From Treponema sp. (GTDB lineage: Bacteria > Spirochaetota > Spirochaetia > Treponematales > Breznakiellaceae), in the NCBI GenBank assembly GCA_031256035.1, contig JAIRRJ010000057.1, positions 1 to 59,768 on the forward strand: a stretch of DNA of 59,768 bases, in the 5' to 3' direction. How positions within the stretch are numbered: position 1 is the stretch's first letter; the number at the start of each line of letters is the position of its first letter. The notes beneath the pieces are model-generated. The model made no database searches. It was not told the origin of the DNA and was given only the letters and a program-made list of their open reading frames with translations. Both the position numbers and the translations under genes were made by a program. This document shows, in pieces, positions 10,001 to 16,140 of the stretch.

Positions 10001-10852
10001 TTAATAGAACAATGCTGGTCAACAGGCAATATCAATGCTGTATCCACAGGCGAATGGTTTAACGTCGGCGGCCTGGTGGGTTACTTAAGTCTTACTAATG
10101 TCAGTGAGTGCTGGGCAGGCGGCAGCGTTACCGCCCGGCGCACCGCCAACGGTCCAATTGATGAAGTTTACGCAGGCGGCTTTGCCTCAATGGCTAACGG
10201 CAGTTCAATTACCAACTGTTACGCGCTGGGCAATGTGGAAGTGAACAAAGAAACAACTACCAACAATGGCGGGGGTCTGGTATCTGCCGGTGGTTTTGTC
10301 GGCGTGTTAAGGAATTCCTCTAATGCGCAATACTGCTTTGCCACCGGAATGGTTACGGCAGCGAGAAGGGACACGGGTTCCAATTATCTGTATGCGGGCG
10401 GTTTTCTGGGACTCATCAGAACCGAAACAGAGCCCACTAACAACTTTGAAAACAGCGCTGCGCTTGGCAAAAGCGTTACCGCCAAAGGTGGCAGTCAACA
10501 GAATATAGGGCGCATATACGGGGGCTTTCTCAACTCCCCAACTAGAAACGCGAATTATGCCAGAGACGATATGAGAATAGAAGTGAGCAATGTATACACT
10601 ACCATTTCCTTCCCCTATTGGGACGGAACCGGTACACGGCCTCTTCCGTCTTATACGGTAAATCCGTCCACAACTGGTACAACCACTGCAAACGGGGCAA
10701 GCGCCGCTGCCAGCGCCTTCTACAGTTCAAGCATCTGGACAGGCAGCCTCGGCTTTAACAACGATGCAACAAATAGCCCGGCGGGTACATGGAACATGAA
10801 CACGGTAGCGGCGCGGGGGTATCCGATTTTGATGAATGTGGGCGGGCAGTAG
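7019..10852 (+). CDS. Large GLUG-repeat surface lipoprotein
   Basis: The 1277-residue product starts 3 nt after the cyclase stop. A hydrophobic stretch ends in the lipobox-like LFTVAC (about residue 40), so a lipid-anchored envelope protein is likely. The middle has a fibronectin-type-III-like strand set (about 595-680). The last 500 residues hold at least nine GLUG-type repeats built on GG-h-x-G followed by x-C-W/Y-x-x-G-x-h (for example FNVGGLVGYLSLTNVSECW, YAGGFASMANGSSITNCYA, SAGGFVGVL). GLUG repeats occur in bacterial surface proteins and adhesins. The signal-peptide codons consist largely of the AGTGAAC heptamer repeat in reverse (7092-7128), and a second heptamer tract encodes ENSGQLAVNSGGN before the GLUG part. 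Its stop codon lies inside the 16-bp repeat that bounds the toxin-antitoxin module. Confidence 0.82.
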   Translation: MKKEKRKMKKSGRLRTARKHTAAFFTLFTVLCSLFTVACELFTGPKVDLLKKIDDEVAWANAEKLAVTVVFPAEWGQSPQQGTDKCGDTRRGYEFNVEFTPFGGYGFEEWLAFKTDDYNGLDKTKSAGEVRALSLNGNGVDITEDTSATGAKTAKVRINILIPVTLVPWCGNRPRLSQRTNPPLNPLPAPFPFDQKVNLWFTMPVKQSTVAMGETIRITGIYAGGNNRGELFQGNGDLNNHFTMEFPAADHIRLTPKTAIADELALLSITVTVGPGIESNAGVQMAAAETVTYQTDASEAQKVYEPGIISARQTPPLPSPRDNWFQDAGTQWNNPNIDRRFNQSDNKTVQIKFAVDSVPEGAPATPNRITIVERLAHDLGGLQPQSLSTLETIYDVPGPGVAIAADYTITHTLKTTEPGIIRLVALPWYDNTFPPLQLHTALTDGQYVTIVMDTAAPDLSNMGASLSGYGSVSGGVHVYGANDAILTLANLSNLNDNGGFGGIRAAQAWSLPWTMDDTNALKWYVQIQARSGGAAVEKGPLNVYNVSTLNNTYNLKSNFDFSADTDYRVNVRFEDRMGNQSAWKDTGLFLRYSTAQINAVTNLAASCNTSGNSITVTWAQPASSNEVVIRTYRSSATGDVLENETRQVLGSTAVSHSFSVTPMNEGKGVNGVRSGNAVNGVYGYEISVIAHNIAGTAVTGPIWVYNIPGMSSAGLTRIENSGQLAVNSGGNFVLTRDITVASHNPTGTFTGKFYGNGHTITINGMAAAADMGLFAVMGGSAFIRDLTVNYSGSITGPASASRFGGIAGTTQGNAEFLNVLVKGAATFNVNGNNTAYTGGMAGRMLNTSKISNAYGGMNLTVNRSGTETNALCVGGIAGIMEGTEPGVNVTEVNAAGSIRVTSGGTGDLYFGGFCGQIKTAVIEDCGNTSSITLSSHSGAVYMGGFAGGLDVVNSVKAELKRCWSKGDIQSGGNGKFHIGGLLGHSQGVSTTVRNLIEQCWSTGNINAVSTGEWFNVGGLVGYLSLTNVSECWAGGSVTARRTANGPIDEVYAGGFASMANGSSITNCYALGNVEVNKETTTNNGGGLVSAGGFVGVLRNSSNAQYCFATGMVTAARRDTGSNYLYAGGFLGLIRTETEPTNNFENSAALGKSVTAKGGSQQNIGRIYGGFLNSPTRNANYARDDMRIEVSNVYTTISFPYWDGTGTRPLPSYTVNPSTTGTTTANGASAAASAFYSSSIWTGSLGFNNDATNSPAGTWNMNTVAARGYPILMNVGGQ
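7092..7128. repeat. Heptameric repeat inside signal-peptide codons
   Basis: Inverted copies of the AGTGAAC heptamer (GTTCACT, GTTCTCT, GTTCACT, ATTCACT) run through the hydrophobic core of the GLUG lipoprotein signal peptide. They encode FFTLFTVLCSLFTVAC, so the repeat itself supplies the membrane-targeting residues. Confidence 0.7.
9175..9205. repeat. Heptameric repeat inside the GLUG lipoprotein gene
   Basis: Four in-phase AGTGAAC-type heptamers (AGTGGAC, AGTTAGC, AGTGAAC, AGTGGGG) encode NSGQLAVNSGG at the boundary between the fibronectin-like part and the GLUG repeats. Confidence 0.6.
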
Positions 10853-10859
10853 GGAGTTA
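10844..10859. repeat. 16-bp direct repeat, left boundary of the VapBC module
   Basis: GGGCAGTAGGGAGTTA is identical to 11489-11504, and the flanking bases differ on both sides of both copies. This copy contains the TAG stop of the GLUG gene (plus strand) and the TAA stop of the PIN-domain toxin (minus strand). Confidence 0.9.
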
Positions 10860-11240
10860 CCAGATATGGAGAACATCGTAACGAGAAATATTCCCATCGG
10901 CGCTAATGATGGTCATCTGTTCGGCAAGAGCAGTTGCGACAAGCAGACGATCAAAGGGATCGCGGTGAATCAAGGGCAGTGTTTCAAAAACAGTAAGATG
11001 AGAAGTCTTTATGGGGAGGATGGTAAAGCCGCTGTTTTCTGCAATATTAATAAAACCAGCCGCCTTGCCGTCAAAATCCAATTTACCCAAACCAATCTTA
11101 ATGGCAAGTTCCCATGCGGAAATCATGCTTATGTATTTTTTATTGGAAAGATCAAGAATTGCCTGTTTTGCAGTTTCGGAGATAGAATTGTCACCATTGA
11201 AAAACCAAATAACGGCATGAGTATCAAGCAAATGTCTCAT
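10857..11240 (-). CDS. PIN-domain toxin (VapC-type ribonuclease)
   Basis: The 127-residue protein starts LLDTHAVIWFFNGD, with the first PIN-domain Asp in LDTH, and has ISAWELAIK (conserved Glu) and DPFDRLLVATALAEQ (conserved Asp pair) before ISADG near the C-terminus. This is the layout of VapC-like toxins, Mg-dependent RNases that usually cut tRNA or rRNA. The ATG directly follows the antitoxin stop codon. The gene converges on the GLUG lipoprotein gene with only 4 nt between stop codons. Confidence 0.88.
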   Translation of the reverse strand: MRHLLDTHAVIWFFNGDNSISETAKQAILDLSNKKYISMISAWELAIKIGLGKLDFDGKAAGFINIAENSGFTILPIKTSHLTVFETLPLIHRDPFDRLLVATALAEQMTIISADGNISRYDVLHIW

Positions 11241-11450
11241 TTACATATAGTCCCTGAAATCCTCAAGCGGTTCATCAAAATCTTCCGACATACGAAACTG
11301 CCCCTTCGCGCAGCCAAATACGGGAATTTTTTGCCGTTCTGCCCCAGCCGGAGTAAATGTCAAAATAACCGGCCCCGTTGGTATTTCGCGGGGAACATCA
11401 ATCACCAGCCGCCTGGAGTCAGGTACTTCTACCATTTGTGTAATAGCCAT
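11241..11450 (-). CDS. Antitoxin of the VapBC-type module (DUF2281-like)
   Basis: The 69-residue protein has an N-terminal strand region (VPDSRRLVIDVPREIPTGPVILTF) and a C-terminal toxin-wrapping tail, FGCAKGQFRMSEDFDEPL, the recognisable signature of the DUF2281-type antitoxins paired with PIN toxins. It precedes the toxin, as is usual for antitoxins. There is no clear Shine-Dalgarno. A TATATT box lies about 10 nt before the ATG on the minus strand, so the message may be nearly leaderless. Confidence 0.82.
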   Translation of the reverse strand: MAITQMVEVPDSRRLVIDVPREIPTGPVILTFTPAGAERQKIPVFGCAKGQFRMSEDFDEPLEDFRDYM

Positions 11451-11488
11451 GTTAAGAACAATATAGCATGAAAAAGAGGCTGTTTCAA

Positions 11489-11504
11489 GGGCAGTAGGGA
11501 GTTA
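11489..11504. repeat. 16-bp direct repeat, right boundary of the VapBC module
   Basis: Second exact copy of GGGCAGTAGGGAGTTA. The interval between copies (10860-11488, 629 bp) contains only the toxin-antitoxin pair and its promoter region. Removing one repeat plus the interval would put the next gene 4 nt after the GLUG stop context. Confidence 0.9.
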
Positions 11505-11507
11505 TGA

Positions 11508-13337
11508 ATGAGGAATGAAGATATAACCAGAAGAGGTTCTCGCAAAGACGCAAAGATCGCAAAGCCTTGCTTCGTATTCTACTTTGCGTCCTTGCGTCTT
11601 GGCGCGAGGTTTTTTTCGAGAAAATTCTTTCTCTCTTTATTCTCCTTTGTGTCTCCGCGTCTTTGTGTGCAGTCTTTTCGAGTAATTCTTTTCTTGCTGC
11701 TTGCGAACAGCAATTTGCTTTTCGCGGAAAGCGAATTCTCTTTCAGTCTTGCTCCCGTAATCGAAGCCCCTCTGGGTATCGAGCAATTTACTTCCGGCAT
11801 GGGTGCAGCCGCTTCCCTTGACTGGGCGTTCTGGCAATTTGCGAAAAACTTCGACTTGGGTTTTCGTGCGGGCGGCGGCTTTACCAGCGTAACCGCGCAG
11901 ATCGGCGATCCGCTCACCCTAATCGAAGGAAGGCTGGGACCGTTTGTCCGGTGGCAGCCTCGTGTCAAAAGCGGCGCGCTGGACCGTTGGGCCTTCAATG
12001 CCGGCATGGGTGCGGGCGTTTACTCGTATTCCCGCAGTGATTACAACAGCGAAACAAAAGCCCTGTTTTCATTTAACATGGGCGGCGAGTTCCGCCTTCT
12101 TCCATACCTGTCGTTATTCGCTGAAGGAACATACACACACCGGGTTTTTGATCCGCCTCAGCCACTGTCATCGGTGGGGATGGCTCTTGGCGTCCGCCTT
12201 AACCTTTCAGAAATCATGGGCGGCAGGGCGCGGGTGCAAGTAGAAAAAACCGAACAGTACCGTGTCTTTCCGGTTTCCTATGCGTGGTACGAACATAACC
12301 CCATAGCTAAAGTGAAAATAACCAACGAAGAACCCAACGACATCACCGATGTAACCCTTTCGTTTTTCATGGACAGTTACATGAGTCAGCCCTGGACATT
12401 CGCCACATTGCCCCGCCTGTCTCAAGGCGAAAGCGTGGAAGTTCCGCTCACCGCGCTTTTCAATGACGTGATGATCAATCTGCTGGAAAATGTCAATGCT
12501 GCGGGAATAATCCAAACACAGTACCGCAGCCTCGGCGCAAAAAAAGAAAGCGTATCCGTTGTGCAAATGCCCATATTTCACCGTAACGCCTTTAGCTGGG
12601 AAGATGACCGCCGCGCCGCCGCCTTTGTTTCCCCCCGTGATTTTTCAGCCCTCTTTTTTGCCCGCTATGTTGCCGGTGCAGTGGGCAGTGAACATCGAAC
12701 CGAAAGTTCGCAAACAATGAGTAGTGAGCAGTTATCAGTGAACAGAGGGTTACAAAATGTACCGGCTAACGTCCGGTATGCTGCCGCCATGTTTGAAGCC
12801 CTGCGTTTATACGGCATGAGCTATGTGGTAGTTCCCGCCACATCTTACAAAAATCTATCAGCTAACGAAGCGGCGCTGGACAGCGTCAGTTACCCCTATC
12901 AGGCTTTGTACTACAGGGGCGGCGACTGTACCTACCTTTCAATATTGTTTTGTTCGTTACTTGAAGCCATAAAAATAGAAACCGCTTTTATCACCATACC
13001 AGGACACCTTTACATAGCCTTTGAAGTCGGCGACAGCAACTGGCAAAAAGGAAACGCCGACATAATCGAAATAGAAACGGACGGCGCCCTGAAACGCTGG
13101 CTGCCCGTAGAGATAACCGTCCCGGATCAGGGATTCACCCGCGCATGGCGCATCGGGGCAAGGGAATGGCGCGCCAACGTAACCGCCGCCGAAGGCAGCG
13201 CAGCCGCCTTGTACCCAATCCGTGAAGCATGGAAATTATACCCGCCCGTAACCATCCCCGCTTCCGGCGACCACCCGCCTGAAATGCCGGATCGTTTTGA
13301 AATTATTAAAGCAATGGAAGCAGAGTTGAGGAAATAA
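11508..13337 (+). CDS. Exported beta-rich protein with intact transglutaminase-like domain
   Basis: This is a paralogue of the product at 1696. A signal peptide (VILFLLLANSNLLFA, about residues 60-74) is followed by a barrel-like region (75-230), an Ig-like region (about 240-350) and a transglutaminase-like domain with GGDCTYLS (Cys about 474) and PGHLYIAF (His about 500), so the catalytic pair is kept. The C-terminus is shorter, without the TPR. The first 55 codons (RRGSRKDAKIAK and so on) come from a repeat element at 11519-11690. The true start may be further in, for example a GTG coding for the residue before QSFRVILF, which would leave a normal signal peptide. A heptamer tract encodes a linker near residue 395-415. 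Substrate unknown; a role in envelope peptide or protein turnover is inferred. Confidence 0.8.
   Translation: MRNEDITRRGSRKDAKIAKPCFVFYFASLRLGARFFSRKFFLSLFSFVSPRLCVQSFRVILFLLLANSNLLFAESEFSFSLAPVIEAPLGIEQFTSGMGAAASLDWAFWQFAKNFDLGFRAGGGFTSVTAQIGDPLTLIEGRLGPFVRWQPRVKSGALDRWAFNAGMGAGVYSYSRSDYNSETKALFSFNMGGEFRLLPYLSLFAEGTYTHRVFDPPQPLSSVGMALGVRLNLSEIMGGRARVQVEKTEQYRVFPVSYAWYEHNPIAKVKITNEEPNDITDVTLSFFMDSYMSQPWTFATLPRLSQGESVEVPLTALFNDVMINLLENVNAAGIIQTQYRSLGAKKESVSVVQMPIFHRNAFSWEDDRRAAAFVSPRDFSALFFARYVAGAVGSEHRTESSQTMSSEQLSVNRGLQNVPANVRYAAAMFEALRLYGMSYVVVPATSYKNLSANEAALDSVSYPYQALYYRGGDCTYLSILFCSLLEAIKIETAFITIPGHLYIAFEVGDSNWQKGNADIIEIETDGALKRWLPVEITVPDQGFTRAWRIGAREWRANVTAAEGSAAALYPIREAWKLYPPVTIPASGDHPPEMPDRFEIIKAMEAELRK
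11519..11690. repeat. Inverted repeat element of the GCAAAGACGC family overlapping a gene start
   Basis: Left arm at about 11523-11554 (GGTTCTCGCAAAGACGC, then AAAGATCGCAAAG); right arm at about 11582-11612 (CTTTGCGTCCTTGCGTCTTG, then GCGCGAGGTT). A further half-arm (CTTTGTGTCTCCGCGTCTTT) at about 11643-11680 matches the right arm of the 4220-4336 element. It lies inside the 5' part of the reading frame from 11508. Confidence 0.7.
12679..12748. repeat. Heptameric repeat inside the transglutaminase-like gene
   Basis: AGTGGGC, AGTGAAC, ATCGAAC, then after a short interruption AATGAGT, AGTGAGC, AGTTATC, AGTGAAC. It encodes the Ser/Glu/Gln-rich linker GSEHRTESSQTMSSEQLSVN, which has no counterpart in the paralogue at 1696. 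Confidence 0.7.
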
Positions 13338-13374
13338 AATGTATCCCCTAAGAATTCACATTCGTCCTGCACTT

Positions 13375-13410
13375 GCTTTTCAAGTGAAAAAGCACACTCA
13401 CAATGTGAGT
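13375..13410. terminator. Hairpin pair after the transglutaminase-like gene (possible terminator)
   Basis: TGCTTTT and AAAAAGCA pair around AAGTG at 13375-13395, and ACTCAC/GTGAGT pair around AA at 13396-13410. No clear U-tract follows, so termination is only possible. The rest of the 214-bp gap to spoVG holds the spoVG promoter. Confidence 0.3.
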
Positions 13411-13484
13411 ATGACTTATCCAAAATCTTTCATTGCCGAAAATTCAATATTTTTTACATAAGGCTCAATAATTAATAATTTATC

Positions 13485-13513
13485 TTGCGTTAACGGTAAT
13501 GGCGTATTATAAT
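13485..13513 (+). promoter_or_regulatory. Housekeeping-type promoter of spoVG
   Basis: TTGCGT at 13485-13490 and a perfect TATAAT at 13508-13513 are separated by exactly 17 bp. An AT-rich block lies upstream. Transcription would begin near 13520, about 32 nt before the spoVG ATG, and the leader includes GGGAGGAAGGAGAGG as ribosome binding site. Confidence 0.8.
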
Positions 13514-13551
13514 GTAAATCAAGTTAGGACTCGGGAGGAAGGAGAGGCGTC

Positions 13552-13836
13552 ATGCAAATTACAGATATTAGGGTCCGGAAAGTGACCGGCGGAGGCAAGC
13601 CGAAAGCCTATGTAACGGTTACTTTTGACGATTGCTTTGTGGTTCACAACATTAAAATCATTGAGGGTAAGACCGGAGTTTTTATTGCCATGCCCAGCCG
13701 GAAAACACGAGCGGGGGAATATAAGGATGTAGCCCATCCAATTCATCCTGAATTCCGTGCGGAGCTTCAGAAACGGATTCTGGATAAGTATGATTCCGGC
13801 GATGTAACGGAAGATATGCCTCTGGATGATATGTAA
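13552..13836 (+). CDS. spoVG: SpoVG, RNA/DNA-binding global regulator
   Basis: The 94-residue protein is full length and matches Spo[13 protein letters not shown] at the start, [24 protein letters not shown] and [11 protein letters not shown]. SpoVG is a small nucleic-acid-binding regulator present in spirochaetes and Firmicutes, and in Borrelia it binds DNA and RNA. It has a strong promoter and a long purine-rich ribosome binding site of its own. A tRNA-Gln gene follows 74 nt downstream and could be read through. Confidence 0.96.
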   Translation: MQITDIRVRKVTGGGKPKAYVTVTFDDCFVVHNIKIIEGKTGVFIAMPSRKTRAGEYKDVAHPIHPEFRAELQKRILDKYDSGDVTEDMPLDDM

Positions 13837-13910
13837 TCCGTATAATTGACTTTTCAAAGACAATGTATTGATTCTCCCTTGCCATTTGTGGTATTTTTTA
13901 TCTATGATGA

Positions 13911-13982
13911 TGGGACGTCGGCAAGCGGTAAGCCATCGGTCTTTGGAGCCGATATTCACAGGTTCGAATCCTGTCGTCCCAA
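13911..13982 (+). tRNA. tRNA-Gln(TTG)
   Basis: Acceptor TGGGACG pairs with CGTCCCA. The anticodon arm is TCGGT-CTTTGGA-GCCGA with anticodon TTG at 13943-13945, and the T arm is ACAGG-TTCGAAT-CCTGT. CCA is not encoded. A weak hairpin (GCATCG/CGGTGC, about 13999-14016) followed by T-rich sequence may end the transcript. Confidence 0.95.
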
Positions 13983-14043
13983 GAGGGATGTCCCATCAAG
14001 CATCGCGCTGCCGGTGCGGTATTTTATTTAACGAGGTCATTAA

Positions 14044-14766
14044 ATGAGCAAGGTAACATTACAAGCGAAAAACAGGCAGAAATCAGGTTCTGCCGAATCA
14101 CGCCGTGTCAGGCGAAGCGGCCGTATTCCGGCTGTAATTTACGGAAGGTCAGGTAAATCACTTTCAATTGATTTGGATGCCATTGAGTTTTCCCGCGGCA
14201 CAAAGGGTATCTCGGAAAGTACCATTGTGAAGGTCGATGTAGAGGGAAAATCTTATGATGCCTTTGTAAAAGATACCCAGAGAAACATTATTGACGGGCA
14301 AATTCTGCACATTGATTTTTATGAAGTTGAAAGCGGGGTGATTCTGCGGGCGAAGGTTTCCATCCACCTGCACGGGAATCCCATCGGTGTCCGCGATGGC
14401 GGTATTCTGGAAACCCCCCTGCACGAAATCGAAGTTGAATGTCTTCCCAAGGATCTGCCCGAAAGAATCGAAGTCGATATTTCCGGCCTCAAAATCAACC
14501 AGTCCCTGCATGTGCGTGACATTCCTCTTGCCGCGGGCGTCAGGCTTATATCCGGTGCGGACAAGGTTGTGGCGCTCGTTAAATTTGCCAAGGCTGAAGT
14601 TGCCGCTGCGACTGCCGTTGATGCAGCAGCAGCTGCTGCTCCGGGCGCCGCGCCTGCTGCCGGGGCTGCTCCCGCTGCCGGGGCTGCTCCTGCCGGGAAG
14701 GCTGCTCCCGCCGCCGGTAAAGCTGCACCTGCCGCCAAGGCCGCTCCCGCCGCAGGAAAGAAGTAA
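14044..14766 (+). CDS. rplY: 50S ribosomal protein L25 (CTC form) with Ala/Pro/Lys tail
   Basis: The 240-residue protein has the L25 5S-rRNA-binding domain at 1-95 (SRRVRRSGRIPAVIYG; KDTQRNIIDGQILHIDFYEV) and the CTC beta domain at about 96-185 (IPLAAGVRLISGADKVVAL). The last 50 or so residues are a low-complexity AAPAAG/AAPAGK tail, probably disordered and basic. GAGG lies 7 nt before the ATG. It leads the tilS-ftsH operon, with tilS starting 15 nt after its stop. Confidence 0.95.
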   Translation: MSKVTLQAKNRQKSGSAESRRVRRSGRIPAVIYGRSGKSLSIDLDAIEFSRGTKGISESTIVKVDVEGKSYDAFVKDTQRNIIDGQILHIDFYEVESGVILRAKVSIHLHGNPIGVRDGGILETPLHEIEVECLPKDLPERIEVDISGLKINQSLHVRDIPLAAGVRLISGADKVVALVKFAKAEVAAATAVDAAAAAAPGAAPAAGAAPAAGAAPAGKAAPAAGKAAPAAKAAPAAGKK

Positions 14767-14781
14767 GTTAGTTAGTGATTA

Positions 14782-16140
14782 GTGGAAAACACCCGCTCCT
14801 CCAATTTTGAAAATGCGGTAGCTGCTGTCGTTCAAAGTTATCCGCGGGGGACGGTATTCCTTGCCGCTGTTTCAGGCGGCGCAGACTCAATGGCGATGCT
14901 TGCCTCTATCGTTGCTGTCAAGCAAAAAGAGTCTGCTTTCAATCTATACTGCCTTCACATAGAACACGGAATAAGGCCGGCGGAAGAAAGCCGGGGAGAC
15001 GCTGATTTTGTCAGCAACTTTTGCAAAGAACATGGTATACCATGCAGCGTTGTCTCTGTCCCTCCCGGCAAGATCGCTTCTTATGCCAAACGAAAAGGTT
15101 TGGGTATAGAAGCTGCCGCCAGATTTTTCAGGCACAGAGCGCTGTCCCGCGAAGCGAAAAAGCTGGGTGAAAGAACACGTGTTTTAATCGCCCATACAAA
15201 GGACGATATGCTGGAAACTGCGCTTATGCGCATTTTTCGGGGAGCTGGTCCCGCCGGGCTAGCGGCAATGCCTGTAAAACGGGGGCGGGTACTCAGACCC
15301 CTCCTTGAGATGAGCCGCGCCGATGTCCTTGAGTATTTGGCGGAAAAAAACATTCTCTGGCGTGAGGATTCCACCAATGCCGATACTAATTTTCTCCGTA
15401 ACCGGATTCGGCATCAGCTTGTTCCGCTCCTTGACAACTCGTTTCCTGCCTGGAAAAGCGGTCTTGCGGCGATGGCGGAAACTCAGTCCTTGGTAGCTGC
15501 ATTCATCCGCGAGGAAACAGCGAGCCGGGTAAGGTGGGAACAACAAACCGCAACCGATACGGAAAACTTTTTCGCACAGCCGCAGATCATCCGCGAAGAG
15601 GCGTTGTTTCAGGGAATTGATCTGCTTTTAAAAACCCGCCGTATTCCCGTGCTTCCGCGTTCCATTAAACGGGTAAATATCCGCCGTTTTTCAGCAGGTA
15701 TTGTTACCGCAGCAGATTTGGGTCCTGTGCGCCTCATCAGAAATTCGCAGAAAATGATCCTGTCCCCATTTTCCATTCCACATGAATGCGGTTTTTCACT
15801 GTTGATTAAAGAGCCAGGGTTATATAATCTTAAAACTATAACCATTGAGGCGCGCCCTTTTTCCGCGCAGGACGAAAAGAACGGTTTTGCGGCCTGTTTA
15901 CCGCTTGTTTTCCGGCGGAGTTTTAAGGACGATTTTTTTTTATGTGCGGGCAAAAAAATTGCCCCCAAAGATTTGGGAAAACGGCGGATTGTAAGCGCGG
16001 TTGACAGTTTTGGAACGGCGGCTTTTATCCATGGCGGAATTTTATACAGAAGGGATTTGCCGCCGGAAGCGTGCGGTAATGAATTGTTTTTGGTAACTGT
16101 TACAAGAGCGCATAACATAGTCGGGGGTACGGATGTTTAA
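14782..16140 (+). CDS. tilS: tRNA(Ile)-lysidine synthase
   Basis: The 452-residue protein has the PP-loop AAVSGGADSMAML at about 28-40, then LHIEHGIRPAEESRGDADF, LIAHTKDDMLETALMRIFRG and VLRPLLEMSRADVL. These are the N-type ATP pyrophosphatase core that adds lysine to C34 of tRNA-Ile(CAU). The C-terminal half has the extra TilS domains. The only early start in frame is GTG at 14782, with no strong ribosome binding site, within AGTGATTAGTG, which resembles the heptamer repeats. It overlaps ftsH by 8 nt, and the tilS-ftsH order is conserved in many bacteria. Confidence 0.95.
   Translation: MENTRSSNFENAVAAVVQSYPRGTVFLAAVSGGADSMAMLASIVAVKQKESAFNLYCLHIEHGIRPAEESRGDADFVSNFCKEHGIPCSVVSVPPGKIASYAKRKGLGIEAAARFFRHRALSREAKKLGERTRVLIAHTKDDMLETALMRIFRGAGPAGLAAMPVKRGRVLRPLLEMSRADVLEYLAEKNILWREDSTNADTNFLRNRIRHQLVPLLDNSFPAWKSGLAAMAETQSLVAAFIREETASRVRWEQQTATDTENFFAQPQIIREEALFQGIDLLLKTRRIPVLPRSIKRVNIRRFSAGIVTAADLGPVRLIRNSQKMILSPFSIPHECGFSLLIKEPGLYNLKTITIEARPFSAQDEKNGFAACLPLVFRRSFKDDFFLCAGKKIAPKDLGKRRIVSAVDSFGTAAFIHGGILYRRDLPPEACGNELFLVTVTRAHNIVGGTDV

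Noticed and set aside
10836..11471. 211-codon plus-strand frame over the toxin-antitoxin module
   Set aside because: It is antisense to a clear VapC/VapB pair with family motifs, has no recognisable protein features and starts inside the GLUG gene.
14319..14782. Frames opposite or shifted against the Ala/Pro tail of L25
   Set aside because: GC-rich low-complexity codons leave all frames open. L25 is the known gene.
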